Assembly: GCF_003963535.1 (NCBI RefSeq)
Contig: NZ_CP034539.1
Location: forward strand, 372,001 to 436,000
Length of the DNA stretch: 64,000 nt
Direction of reading: 5' to 3'
Source: Streptomyces cyaneochromogenes
GTDB taxonomy: Bacteria > Actinomycetota > Actinomycetes > Streptomycetales > Streptomycetaceae
Positions 33,419 to 42,371 of this stretch are shown here, piece by piece. A model generated the notes under the pieces. The model made no database searches and was not told the DNA's origin. It worked only from the letters and a program-made list of their open reading frames with translations. Positions within the stretch are counted from its first letter, which is position 1, and every line of letters begins with the position of its first letter. The translations under genes were made by a program, and so were the position numbers.

Positions 33419-33802
33419 TCACCGGGCGGGCGCAGGAGCGTCGCAGGATCCTCCCGCATGGCAGGCGCTCTCGTAGGAGGACTCGTAGTAGTCCTGCGCC
33501 GCGCTCCCAGCGGCAAGCGCCAGCATGAGCAGCACTCCGCCCGCTATCAGCTGCCCGATGACCACTCTCCAGGAGCGGAGGACGGCGGCGACGAGGACAG
33601 CCGCGCCGGCGGCGGCCGCCACATACAGGGACTTCTCCTGGTAGGCGGCCGGCGGATCTCCGTAGCTCTGCGGATCCCACGACAGGTAGGACACAAACCA
33701 GCCCAGCCAGATCAGCCCGAAGATGGCCAGTTCGACAGCGCCCAGACCCACGCACACTCCCACGGCGACACGTACGCGGCGGCGTTCCTCTTCATCAACC
33801 AT
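33419..33802 (-). CDS. Small two-to-three-helix membrane protein
   Basis: The 127-residue protein begins MVDEEERRRVRVAVG (ATG at 33802, GAGAGGGG upstream). Hydrophobic helices lie near residues 13-35 (VCVGLGAVELAIFGLIWLGW), 58-75 and 80-100. A C-terminal extracellular tail carries a CHAGGSC cysteine pair. I do not recognise a family. It may be a small cell-surface protein. Confidence 0.5.
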   Translation of the reverse strand: MVDEEERRRVRVAVGVCVGLGAVELAIFGLIWLGWFVSYLSWDPQSYGDPPAAYQEKSLYVAAAAGAAVLVAAVLRSWRVVIGQLIAGGVLLMLALAAGSAAQDYYESSYESACHAGGSCDAPAPAR

Positions 33803-34001
33803 CCATCGACCGTCCCCTCTCCGCAGCCTGCTGTCTTGAGTACGGATACTCACGACAGAAGCAACTTCCGGGAGTACCGGGGGCACCAGTACGGGGCCTA
33901 TTGGTGATCTGAACTCAGATCACGCCCTAGCGGGCAGGCGTGCAGCAGCCATGTCGGCATCGGCTCGGCCTCAGCCCGCAGCACAAACTACGGCCGACGT
34001 A

Positions 34002-34041
34002 TGCAAGGACGTGTGCAAGGACGTGTGCAAGGACGTGTGCA
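34002..34041 (+). repeat. Tandem repeat, 12-base unit
   Basis: Three perfect copies of TGCAAGGACGTG followed by TGCA lie just downstream of the VanZ gene stop. The unit is codon-length (12), and the array is within non-coding DNA by my reading. A slippage product is most likely. Confidence 0.85.
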
Positions 34042-34056
34042 CACCGGACACGCGAC

Positions 34057-34761
34057 TCAGCCTGCCGGTGCCGGCGCGGGGCAAGGCTGGTCAGATGCCG
34101 CTTCCGCCGTGGTGCGCCACCAGCGGCGCGACGCCAGCGCGGCCAGTACGGCGCCGCCTGCGTTGACCAGTACGTCGTCCACGGAGGACACCCGGTCAAG
34201 CCCCAGGACGTACTGCGCGGTTTCGACCAGGACCGAGCAGCCCGCCCCGAGTGCCAGGATCCGCGGCATGGACGCCAGCGCCGCGAACCGCATCGGGGCG
34301 AAGAATCCCAGCGACGCGAAGACCAGCAGGTTGCCGACGATGCCGAGCGGCCCCATCGTGACCAGGTCCCGCAGCGGCACCAGGCTCACCCGGGCGGGGA
34401 CGATGCCCGCCCCGGCGCCAGGCATCATGGTCAGCCATACGAACGGCACCGTCCCATGGACCATGCCCACCTCGGCCAGAGACGTCCGCCACGCCGAGGT
34501 GACGCCTGCGGCGCGCCGACGGCGCGCCAGAACCCACGCCACCAGCGCGGCCAACGGCAGCGTGACCAGCGTCATGAGCACCACACCGTTGAACGTGTCG
34601 AAGCAGCCGTGCCATCGCCCTGCCATGCACGTCGGAGCGGACATCATGAGCGGCCGCCACAGAACGAACACGGCGCTCGCCATGCCGAGGAGCACCAGGC
34701 CGAGGAGCACGATCCCGCGCGTGCGGCGGGGCGTTGCTGACTGGGATGCGTTGTGGGTCAT
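34057..34761 (-). CDS. VanZ-family membrane protein
   Basis: The 234-residue protein starts at the ATG at 34761 and has about five hydrophobic helices (GIVLLGLVLLGMASAVFVLW, VLMTLVTLPLAALVAWVLA and others). The VanZ signature appears late: GIVGNLLVFASLGFFAP, then VLVETAQYVLGLDRVSSVDD and VNAGGAVLAA. VanZ-like proteins are widespread in actinomycetes; the original VanZ gives low-level teicoplanin resistance, but most homologues have no known role. A link to the glycopeptide-like cluster 15 kb away is not implied by context. Confidence 0.85.
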   Translation of the reverse strand: MTHNASQSATPRRTRGIVLLGLVLLGMASAVFVLWRPLMMSAPTCMAGRWHGCFDTFNGVVLMTLVTLPLAALVAWVLARRRRAAGVTSAWRTSLAEVGMVHGTVPFVWLTMMPGAGAGIVPARVSLVPLRDLVTMGPLGIVGNLLVFASLGFFAPMRFAALASMPRILALGAGCSVLVETAQYVLGLDRVSSVDDVLVNAGGAVLAALASRRWWRTTAEAASDQPCPAPAPAG

Positions 34762-34831
34762 GCCCTCATTGGAGGCGGAGGGCCGTTGCGATGCCGTATG
34801 CGATTTTCGATACGCCCGCGATACCACGACA

Positions 34832-35038
34832 TCAGACGCAGGGGGTGTCCAGGAGCCCCGGCGCTTCTGTCTCGCCATAGAACGGCGGTACCTCGCTTGT
34901 GTCGAAGTCCGGCTCGAACTTCCATACCCACCCACTGCGGCGGCACAACACTTCGCCGACGTACCACACAGCCCCTTGGATGAAAGGGGTCCGGCGCTGC
35001 TGAGTTACCTCCTCGGTCTTGGCGTACGTCTCCCTCAC
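34832..35038 (-). CDS. Small conserved-looking protein downstream of phosphotransferase
   Basis: The 68-residue protein starts at a GTG (35038) and reads like a coding sequence: WYVGEVLCRRSGWVWKFEPD and VPPFYGETEAPGLLDT. The Trp-rich composition and balanced codons argue against a shadow ORF. It lies 17 bases after the phosphotransferase stop, in the same direction, and is probably co-transcribed. Short length and an open frame upstream mean it may be the C-terminal part of a once longer gene. The function is unknown. Confidence 0.45.
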   Translation of the reverse strand: MRETYAKTEEVTQQRRTPFIQGAVWYVGEVLCRRSGWVWKFEPDFDTSEVPPFYGETEAPGLLDTPCV

Positions 35039-35055
35039 CAGGGGAAGTTCCGCGA

Positions 35056-35907
35056 TCAGCCGTGGGCATCAAAGCCGTTGCTATCGAGTGCCGCTCGGAT
35101 CTGGCTGAGCCACTCGGTGCCCAACTGGCGCCCGTTGGGGAGTTGGTCGCCTCGATCCCAGCGCCACGCTGTGATCATCGCCAGGACGAGGATCCGGCAC
35201 TCGCGCAGCAAGTCTTGGTTGACACCCGGATAGTGCTCACCGACTTCTTCGGGTGCATGGGCGAGGTCGAATTCGACGGGCCCACGGCAACACGTCTCGA
35301 AGTCTATGAACAGCAACCCGTTCTTCGTGGTGAGCACGTTTCCCGGGTGCGGCTCTCCGTGCAGCAACTGCTCCGCGCCGCCGCGCTCGCCGATCACTCG
35401 TCTCAGTCTTCGTAACGTGTCGCCGAGCAGCTCCCGGTCCTCGTCGGCGAGCGCAGGAGTGCGGTCGCGGCTCGCCACGAGTTGCTGAGCCTGCTCGACT
35501 CGATCCGTGTACCGCGGCGTCGGGACTTCGAGTTTGCGCATGCCGGCATGCAGCCGCTCGAGCGCACCGGCGTAGTCGGCGGGTGAGGATTCTCGATGCG
35601 TCACGGGTTCGTAGTAGGTCCACAGCGTGACCGCAAAGCCCTCGCGCTCATGGACGCGTGGCTCCACTCGAGGGTCGAGAGCAGCCACAGGGCACCCGGA
35701 TTCGGCGAGCCGCTGAGCAAGCTCGATCTCGAACTGTGCGACCTGATGCGCTACAGGTGCTACCCGGGCCATGACGTCACAAGGCAGCAGACGCAGAGTG
35801 AGCTTGTTCGAGTCATGCAGTACGACCGCGTCGTCCACTGCCAGGCCAAGTGATGAGACGGTCGACATGGCCGCGGCCACCGCGCGCCGGAATTCTGACG
35901 CCTGCAT
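35056..35907 (-). CDS. APH-family phosphotransferase
   Basis: The 283-residue enzyme has the aminoglycoside phosphotransferase/choline kinase fold. The catalytic loop is LLHGEPHPGNVL near residue 195, with Glu in place of the usual first Asp (HGD) and an intact N. The metal-binding segment is LLFIDFETCCRGPVEFDLAH. The ATG at 35907 follows AGGCGACG closely and opens the nucleotide-binding lobe. It may phosphorylate a small hydroxylated compound; antibiotic resistance is not shown by sequence. It is co-directional with the 34832 small gene. Confidence 0.8.
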   Translation of the reverse strand: MQASEFRRAVAAAMSTVSSLGLAVDDAVVLHDSNKLTLRLLPCDVMARVAPVAHQVAQFEIELAQRLAESGCPVAALDPRVEPRVHEREGFAVTLWTYYEPVTHRESSPADYAGALERLHAGMRKLEVPTPRYTDRVEQAQQLVASRDRTPALADEDRELLGDTLRRLRRVIGERGGAEQLLHGEPHPGNVLTTKNGLLFIDFETCCRGPVEFDLAHAPEEVGEHYPGVNQDLLRECRILVLAMITAWRWDRGDQLPNGRQLGTEWLSQIRAALDSNGFDAHG

Positions 35908-36227
35908 CGTCGCCTGGGCCCCTCTCCCTCGAGCGCTGCCACAACTCTCCAAGCGGTGAACCTGCCCAACCTACCAAGTCGTCGGTGGAGGAGCCGCGGT
36001 GGCTCGACGGGCAGGGCGCGACGGAATCCGCTTCTGCCCCTTCGGCTGCTCAGCCGACCACCGTCAAACAACGCAAACGACACCGCTCGCGGCGCTGGTC
36101 AAACGGTTGCGTCCATGGAGGTGGTGGTCGGTTTCGACCTGATCCGGATGTCTGCTCCGGCATCGGGATGGTGCCTGCACAAGACGATGCCTTGATTGGT
36201 GGCTGATACGCGATGGGGGCTGCCGTG
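35908..36227. other. Intergenic region, no gene seen
   Basis: These 320 bases lie between the phosphotransferase promoter side and the end of the SMI1/KNR4 gene. No coding frame resembles a family, and no notable hairpin was found. Confidence 0.35.
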
Positions 36228-36665
36228 TTACAGCTGATACCAGCCGTCGCCGCCGTCCCGTAGGGCGCGGCTGAGGTAGTCCTGCAGATTGTTGGCGACC
36301 CATCGACGACTGTCGCTCTCGTGTTCCCAGACGAAGATGTCGGGACGCTCGGGCGTCTGCACGAAGGCGAACTGGTCGCCGCCCCCGTTGTCTCCGAAGA
36401 AGAGGAAGGGTGTGAACGGCATGTAGAGCTGCGCGGACGTCTGGTCGGACCAGAAGTGAAGGTTCGTCTGGACGATCTGATCGATGGGCCAGACGGCGTC
36501 CACGTGCGTGTGGCCGATTACCCCGTTGCTCTCGAGGAGCAATTGCCGAAGCTCTAACGGCAGCGTTCGCCTGAGTTGCTTCTCCGCCGCGGCGAGTTCG
36601 GGAGCCTGCGCTGGTTCACGGAAGCCCACGCCGGGAAAGACGGCTGTCGCTGCTTCTCTCCACAT
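36228..36665 (-). CDS. SMI1/KNR4 (SUKH) family protein
   Basis: The 145-residue protein has the SUKH fold pattern: PELAAAEKQLRRTLPLELRQ (helix one), LLLESNGVIG (the conserved L-x-x-x-N-G), and a late FLFFGDNGGGDQFAFVQT with the conserved GDNGGGD motif. It continues VFVWEHESDSRRWVANNLQDYL. SUKH proteins often act as immunity proteins against secreted toxins, or as contact-dependent partners. No toxin gene is adjacent. The start is set at ATG 36665, though its ribosome site is weak. The IS element begins ten bases upstream, so the native promoter may be lost. Confidence 0.8.
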   Translation of the reverse strand: MWREAATAVFPGVGFREPAQAPELAAAEKQLRRTLPLELRQLLLESNGVIGHTHVDAVWPIDQIVQTNLHFWSDQTSAQLYMPFTPFLFFGDNGGGDQFAFVQTPERPDIFVWEHESDSRRWVANNLQDYLSRALRDGGDGWYQL

Positions 36666-36675
36666 GATCCGGAGC

Positions 36676-37350
36676 TTAGCCAACCACCTGCAGGGCGCCT
36701 GTACTGCACCGGCGGTAGCAGATGAGTGTGCTGGCGATTCCGACGAAGGCCAGGAAGTGCTCGGCCTGGCGTTCGTAGCGGCGGTGCAGGCGACGGCAGC
36801 CGTTCAGCCAGGACATCGTGCGCTCAACCACCCAGCGATGCCGGCCCAGACGTCCGGACGGCTCGATGCCTCGCCGGGCGATGCGCGGCACGATCTGACG
36901 GCGCCGTAGCCATCCGCGCAGGCGGTCGAAGTCGTATCCCTTGTCTGCGTGCAGCTTGGCCGGACGGCGACGCCGCGGGGGCCAGATCGGGAGCGGATCG
37001 GCGGGATGCCACACATCAACGGAATCAGCGCCTGACTGTCATGCAGGTTGGCACCCGAGATGCCCACCGAGATCGGCAGGCCGTTACGGTCACAGATGAC
37101 ATGGATCTTCGATCCGAGCTTGCCGCGATCGGTCGGATTCGGTCCTGTCAAGGGCCCCCTTTGACAGCTCGGATGCTGACTGAATCGATTGCGCACCGCG
37201 ACCAGTCCAGCTCACCGCTCGAGCCGAGTAGGTCCAGCATGATCCGGTGCAGCTTCGCCCATACCCGGGCCCTGGACCAGTCCGTGAAGCGTCGGTGCAC
37301 CGTCTGCCATGCCGAGGCAACGAGCCACCGCCAATCAAGACATCGTCTAA
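36676..37350 (-). pseudogene. IS5-family transposase, frameshifted and 5'-truncated
   Basis: Read on the minus strand, the transposase starts internally (AWQTVHRRFTDWSRARVWAK, DWSRCAIDSVSIRAVKGGP). It shifts frame at AAAGGGGGCCCTTGA, a slippery run typical of IS427-group elements, and resumes LTGPNPTDRGKLGSKIHV with SVGISGANLHDSQALIPL. A second shift in a C-rich run leads to RRRRPAKLHADKGYDFDRLR, HRWVVERTMSWLNGCRRLHR and a proper end (FLAFVGIASTLICYRR). The first ~90 residues are absent. The first shift may be programmed, but the second and the truncation make it non-functional. Confidence 0.8.
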
Positions 37351-37847
37351 ATGAACGGCCACCGGCTGATCTTCGAAGTGTCGAAGGAGATCAGCACGAT
37401 GACCGCACCTGACAGCCTGCCCCTGCACACCCTCGCGCGCGCGACGCTCACCCTGCCGAGGAGCCACAGATCCCCCTCGCAGCAGCTGCTTGACATAGGA
37501 GCAAGCGGACGTGCCCCTCCGGCTGGGCTTCCTCCAGAGGCACAAGACGGCACTTGGCTCGGTTGATTGCGGCTCAGGTGCCGTCACGGCATCCGAGCGT
37601 TCTATGCCGGACGATGGCTCCCTCGTCGACCTCTGAGCCCTCCAGTCGAGTCGGCCAGCATGTAAGCAACGGGGTCCGCCGCCGGGGACCAACCGAGGGT
37701 ACGCGAGCCAGATGGAGAAGCGCAGGGGGCTCTGCACTCAGCCGAGTTCAAGTCGCCCTGGAACAGGCGCCGTCGGATCTGTCCAAGAGGGTTCAGATCC
37801 AGTGCGGCTCTGCCACACTGATCGCAGGCGCGGCAACGGGGGGTTGC
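37351..37847. other. Gap upstream of the conflict-system operon
   Basis: Nearly 500 bases separate the IS remnant from the hydrolase gene. I see no coding frame with family resemblance. The promoter of the four-gene operon should lie here; no clear -35/-10 pair stands out. Confidence 0.4.
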
Positions 37848-39080
37848 ATGACAAGCGTTGTCCTGGTTCATGGCACAGGGGTCCGCGAAGACGGTTATAC
37901 GGCGCTCTTCGATCGGGTTTCCGGTCATCTGTCGAAACTGAACCGCGACCTCACGCTGGTGCGGTGCTTCTGGGGGGAAGAACACGGAGCTCGCCTCAAC
38001 CGCGACGGATCCTCGCTTCCAGCCCGGCCCGACAAGGCCGATGCCCGGGCACCGGCTCCGCTCACCGAGGATATGCGTCTGGCGTCCTGGGCTCTCCTGG
38101 ACGCCGACCCTTTTGCGGAGCTATACCTCCTGGCCGAAGAGGACGAGCGCCGCGTCGAGAAGTACGTGCCCCTGGAGGAGACCCCGGCGGAGGAGCTCTG
38201 CCCACGCCTTCAGGATCTGGCTAACCATCCCACCGTCGTGGACACAGCCGCAGCGCACGGGCTGCTCATTCGCGAGATGGTCGACGCGGCGCACGAGGTG
38301 TCGGACATTCTGGCGACGACTCTGCGGGAGACGACGTCACCGCTGTCGACGGTGCGTCAGGTCGCCGCGCGTGCCGTGGTGGCGGCTGCCCTCGCCTCGG
38401 CGGACCAGCGATGGGACGCGGCGGGAGCGAGTGTCGACGGGAGCGCCGTCGACGCCCTTTTGGAGGTGGTGCTGAGCGCGCTGGGCGAGCCGGGGGCGGC
38501 GCTTGGCATCGTCTCCGATGTCACGCGGCCGGTGTGGTTGCCGTTGTGGCGCAGCGCGGAGTGGACGGCCTCATGGCGTGTGCGCCGCCGTCGGTCGGAT
38601 CTCAGCCGTCAGGCCGCGCCGCCCATCGGCGACATCCTCCGCTATCAGGCCCGGGGGGAGGGACTTCGCCGGCACATATCCGAGGTCCTGCGAGCGGCGT
38701 CTCCGCCGGTAGTGGTCCTCGCCCACAGCCTGGGCGGCGTGGCGTGTGTCGACCTGCTGGCCACCGAGGACCACCGCAAACTGGTCAAGGCCTTGGTGAC
38801 AGTGGGCTCCCAGGCTCCCTTCCTGTATGAGCTGGACGCCCTGAGCTCGTTGTCCTTCGGTGACGCACTGCCGTCGTTCTTCCCGGAACGGTGGATCAAC
38901 GTGTACGACCCTCGCGACCCGCTCGCCTATGTCGGCGCCGGAGTCTTCGGGGCCAACCGAGTAACGGACGTTCCGTTCAACACCCGCCGGCCGCTGCTCC
39001 GCGCGCACTCGGCCTACTGGGATCACGCCCCGTTCTACAAGTGGCTGGACAAAGAGATCTTTGATGTCGCACGCGATTGA
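37848..39080 (+). CDS. Alpha/beta-hydrolase effector (conflict-system gene 1)
   Basis: The 410-residue protein starts MTSVVLVHGTGVREDGYTAL (the oxyanion-loop HGTG) and carries the nucleophile elbow VVVLAHSLGGVACVDLLA with Ser294. A candidate Asp sits in INVYDPRDP, and a late His in YWDHAPFYKWL completes the triad. The long middle (residues 80-260) is helical. No signal peptide is seen, so it acts inside the cell on a lipid or ester. It is the first gene of an operon with a caspase, a MoxR ATPase and a TIR protein, overlapping the next gene by 17 bases. Context makes it a probable effector of a conflict system, not a metabolic lipase. Confidence 0.8.
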   Translation: MTSVVLVHGTGVREDGYTALFDRVSGHLSKLNRDLTLVRCFWGEEHGARLNRDGSSLPARPDKADARAPAPLTEDMRLASWALLDADPFAELYLLAEEDERRVEKYVPLEETPAEELCPRLQDLANHPTVVDTAAAHGLLIREMVDAAHEVSDILATTLRETTSPLSTVRQVAARAVVAAALASADQRWDAAGASVDGSAVDALLEVVLSALGEPGAALGIVSDVTRPVWLPLWRSAEWTASWRVRRRRSDLSRQAAPPIGDILRYQARGEGLRRHISEVLRAASPPVVVLAHSLGGVACVDLLATEDHRKLVKALVTVGSQAPFLYELDALSSLSFGDALPSFFPERWINVYDPRDPLAYVGAGVFGANRVTDVPFNTRRPLLRAHSAYWDHAPFYKWLDKEIFDVARD

Positions 39081-41349
39081 TCCACTACGCACTCATGCAC
39101 TGGTCGTAGGTGTCGAGACGTACGAAGACAGCGACTGGAACGTCGCGGGGCCCTATGCGGACGCGTGCGCGTTCATCTCCTGGCTGGTGAAGTGCGGCGT
39201 GCCCGGCAAGAACGTCACGCTCTTCGCCTCCCCGCTGCCTGCCAGTCTGCCCGGCGCCGGCGACCCTGCCGTCCTGCCGGAGGGCGTGCGGCCGCAAGAA
39301 GCGTGCTCCGCCGTAGTATCTCGTCACCTGCAAGAGGGCATGCGGCATCTGGAAGCCGACCTCCTGTGGGTCTTCTGGTCAGGGCACGGCCTGATCGACA
39401 GCAGCGGGAGTCATGTGCTGGTGCTGTCCGACAGTTCCGTGGACACGAAGCGGGTCGTGGACGTGGACTCGCTGCAACTCGCCCTGCAGTCCACCAGGTT
39501 GGGAGCGCGCGAGGGCCGGGGGGTGCCGAAGGTCGCCGTCGCTGTCAACGCCTGCCAGAACCAACCACGTGAGGACTGGATCAGCAAAGTCGAGGTGGGC
39601 GTCCGGCACAGCTACGTCACCGAGCGCGGCATGTTCGTCATGCACGGGTGCAGTACGGGTCAGAGGGCGCGTGTCGCCCCGCGCGAGAGGCAGGGACGGG
39701 GACAGGCAGCCAGCCTCTTCCCCCAGGCCTTGCTGCGGTTCCTCGACAATGGCACCAACGACGTCCTGCCGGACCTCCACCAAGTCAGCGACCGCGTCGA
39801 CGCCGAGTTCGATGACTTACGGAAGAAGCGGCTGACCTGGCAGAAGCCGAGCCTGTTGCGGCGTAACTGGGACGGCCGGACCATCGCCACCGGCGACTTC
39901 CTCGTGCCGCCCACCGCTGAGGAGCAGCGCCTGGCCACGCTGCTTGACACGGTGCTGCCCGACGGCGCTGCCCGTGCAGCATGTGTCGCAATGCTCGGTG
40001 AGCGTGTCCCGATCGTGGTACCGGTGAGCGTAGGCGCGCGGCATCCGACGTCCCAGCAGATCGTCAGCGCCGCCGCCCGCACCCCGCACGGCGTTCCGAC
40101 CCTGCTCGACCTGCTGAGCGGGCTGACCGAGGCACAGGCGGATACAGACACCCTGCGCATCGTCCGGGAGGCAGGACGTGAACTGCGCCCCAACGAGTAC
40201 CTCACGAGCGAGGAGCACTCCCGGCTCATCGATCTCCTCTCCGCTCCTGGACTGCCCGACCCGCGTGCCACCGCACTGTACGACAGAAGGCTGCGCCACC
40301 ATGTCGCCGCGAGCGCGGACACGGATGCGCTGGTGCGCTCGCTGGAGGCCACCGGATGTCGCAAGGACACAGGGGCGATTCCGCCGCTGTTCCGCTTCAC
40401 ATCACTCCTGGCCGCCGAAGCCGAGGCACGTGAAAGCGTCGAGGCCCTCGTGGAGTGGGGCGCACGTGTCGCACACCGGACCGGACATGGTGAAGCCCTG
40501 GCCTCCCGGCTGACGACGGCACGACAGGAGGCGGCACGCCGACGCGGCCACAAAGCCTGGCTGCTGGTGCGTCTCGACGTCGACGACCCGGAGGCCCCCA
40601 CGGGGCGCGCACGCTACGTCCACTCCGCATGGCTCGTCGATCCCGTCAACAGGTACCCGCAGGCCCTGCCCTGCGAATCCGGCACCGAGTTCTCCACTTG
40701 GCGCCACACACAACTGGCCCTCGCGGAGCTGATCGAGCCGTTGATCTCCATGCGGCACGACAGCACGGAAGGGCAGGCCGACCTCGGCGTGGAGTTCTTT
40801 CTGCCCCGCAACCAGTTGGAACTCCAGGTTGAACGCATCCCCGTATGCCACCGCGAGGTGGACAACACGCCGTTGGGCCATGTCGCGACGGTCGTCGTCC
40901 GCTGTGCCGGTCGGCGCACGGCCTGGCACGACCGATGGAATGCGTGCCACCAGAACGACCTCCCGGGCGATCACCACTGGCTTCGGCAGGACGCAAAGGA
41001 TTTGGCGGCCCTCAAAGCCGCCCTCGATGAGCAGCCGAACGTCGGATGCGTCGAACTCACGGGCTCGTGTCCGGAGTTCACACCGGCTCTGGCGTACTGC
41101 GCCGAGGCAGGGGTGCCCGTCATGACATGGCACCGGCGAATCGACGGCAGACGGTGCGACGGCGACCTCGCCGACCTGCGGACGGTCGTCCATCCGTGCC
41201 GTCTGCCCGAGGAGGTCCGGCAGTTGCGCAGCGACGCGGACGAAGCGACTGTGCGCAGCAGGAATGATCTGGTTCTCCTGTGGGACGATCCGGGCCGTGT
41301 GCCACCACGGATCCGCCCCCGCGTTCCTGGAAGGATCCCACGCTCGTGA
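39064..41349 (+). CDS. Caspase-like peptidase with VMAP-type C-terminal region (gene 2)
   Basis: The 761-residue protein has an N-terminal caspase/metacaspase (C14) domain: THALVVGVETYEDSDWNVAG, catalytic His108 in LWVFWSGHGLID, and catalytic Cys164 in VAVAVNACQNQP. Residues ~270-490 contain helical effector-associated-type segments (VPTLLDLLSGLTEAQADT). Residues ~500-740 fit the VMAP (vWA-MoxR-associated protein) C-terminal domain: HKAWLLVRLDV, then QADLGVEFFLPRNQLELQVE and GVPVMTWHRR. VMAP proteins are partners of the MoxR/vWA modules described as ternary conflict systems. It starts at ATG 39064 inside the hydrolase stop region and overlaps the ATPase by four bases. Confidence 0.85.
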   Translation: MSHAIDPLRTHALVVGVETYEDSDWNVAGPYADACAFISWLVKCGVPGKNVTLFASPLPASLPGAGDPAVLPEGVRPQEACSAVVSRHLQEGMRHLEADLLWVFWSGHGLIDSSGSHVLVLSDSSVDTKRVVDVDSLQLALQSTRLGAREGRGVPKVAVAVNACQNQPREDWISKVEVGVRHSYVTERGMFVMHGCSTGQRARVAPRERQGRGQAASLFPQALLRFLDNGTNDVLPDLHQVSDRVDAEFDDLRKKRLTWQKPSLLRRNWDGRTIATGDFLVPPTAEEQRLATLLDTVLPDGAARAACVAMLGERVPIVVPVSVGARHPTSQQIVSAAARTPHGVPTLLDLLSGLTEAQADTDTLRIVREAGRELRPNEYLTSEEHSRLIDLLSAPGLPDPRATALYDRRLRHHVAASADTDALVRSLEATGCRKDTGAIPPLFRFTSLLAAEAEARESVEALVEWGARVAHRTGHGEALASRLTTARQEAARRRGHKAWLLVRLDVDDPEAPTGRARYVHSAWLVDPVNRYPQALPCESGTEFSTWRHTQLALAELIEPLISMRHDSTEGQADLGVEFFLPRNQLELQVERIPVCHREVDNTPLGHVATVVVRCAGRRTAWHDRWNACHQNDLPGDHHWLRQDAKDLAALKAALDEQPNVGCVELTGSCPEFTPALAYCAEAGVPVMTWHRRIDGRRCDGDLADLRTVVHPCRLPEEVRQLRSDADEATVRSRNDLVLLWDDPGRVPPRIRPRVPGRIPRS

Positions 41350-42371
41350 GCGCCACCAATTCCCCCAGCGGGTTGTTCGGTCACTCCCATGACACGCGGC
41401 CAGTAAGGCTGCCTCCCGGCCCGCCATGGCGGCGGTTCGGACCTCAACGGCCCAAGCGCCCGGCCTATGTGATCAGGCCCGAGGACACCGATGTGGTCAA
41501 CGCGGCCCTTCAACTGCGGCGGCCACTGCTCGTCACAGGCTTTCCCGGCGTCGGCAAGTCATCACTGGCGTACGCGATCGCCGACGACCTGGGCCTCGGA
41601 GAAGTCCTGCACTGGCCGGTCAACTCTCGCTCTGTCCTGACCGAAGCGCTGTATCGCTACGACGCTGTGGCCCGCCTCCGTGACGCCACCGCGTCCAAAC
41701 AATCGGGCCGCCGCCTGCCCGTGGAGAAGTATGTCGTTCTCGGCCCTCTCGGCACGGCGCTGGCCTCCACCGCCGGCAGCCCCCGCGTGCTGCTGATCGA
41801 CGAGCTGGACAAGGGCGACATCGACCTTCCCAACGATCTCCTGACTGTGTTCGAGGACGGTGCCTTCGAAATCCCCGAACTCAGCCGGCAAGCCCTGGAG
41901 ACCGGTGACCAGGCAGCCCAGGTCGCGCTCACCCGCCCCGCCCCCTACCGGGCACCGGACACAGACGGCACGTCCGCGCAGGCCGGTCCGGTCACCGCAT
42001 CGGCCACAGTGGTCGACGGGTGGGTGTACTGCCAGGAGTTCCCGGTCGTCGTCATCACCAGCAACGGGGAGCGGGACTTTCCCCCGGCCTTTTTGCGGCG
42101 CTGTGTACGCCTCGATCTCAAGGATCCGGAACCGGAGCACCTCAAGGAGGTGGTCAAAGCCCAGTTCGGGGATGATTTCAGCGGCGCGGACGAGGACGCA
42201 CTGGCCGCAGTGGAAGAGATGATCAACAAGTTCGGTGAGGCGGGACGCCACGGCAGACTGGCCACGGATCAGCTGCTCAACGCCATCCATCTGCGGCTGA
42301 ATGCCGTCCACCTCGACCCGCACGTCCTCAACGCCGTGCTCAGGCCGCTCGACAACACGGATGCCTCGTGA
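41346..42371 (+). CDS. MoxR-type AAA+ ATPase (gene 3)
   Basis: The 341-residue ATPase starts at a GTG overlapping the caspase stop. It has Walker A LLVTGFPGVGKSS (residues ~65-72), Walker B VLLIDELDKGD (residues ~148-156), sensor-1 VVITSNGERD, and arginine-finger region FLRRCVRLDL. It is in the MoxR branch of AAA+ proteins, which act as switch or remodelling ATPases with vWA partners. Here the partner is the vWA-like SAV_2336 protein encoded next. The ATPase should hold the effectors inactive or release them on an NTP-dependent signal. Confidence 0.9.
   Translation: MSATNSPSGLFGHSHDTRPVRLPPGPPWRRFGPQRPKRPAYVIRPEDTDVVNAALQLRRPLLVTGFPGVGKSSLAYAIADDLGLGEVLHWPVNSRSVLTEALYRYDAVARLRDATASKQSGRRLPVEKYVVLGPLGTALASTAGSPRVLLIDELDKGDIDLPNDLLTVFEDGAFEIPELSRQALETGDQAAQVALTRPAPYRAPDTDGTSAQAGPVTASATVVDGWVYCQEFPVVVITSNGERDFPPAFLRRCVRLDLKDPEPEHLKEVVKAQFGDDFSGADEDALAAVEEMINKFGEAGRHGRLATDQLLNAIHLRLNAVHLDPHVLNAVLRPLDNTDAS

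Noticed and set aside
34002..34041. CRISPR or iteron-type origin repeat
   Set aside because: Only three 12-base copies, with no replication gene nearby.
34057..34761. VanZ as part of glycopeptide self-resistance
   Set aside because: VanZ homologues are common in actinomycetes. This one is about 17 kb from the cluster and separated by unrelated operons and IS scars.
35056..35907. Aminoglycoside resistance gene
   Set aside because: The fold fits, but the catalytic loop is HGEPHPGN and no antibiotic-specific motif is visible; a general small-molecule kinase is just as likely.
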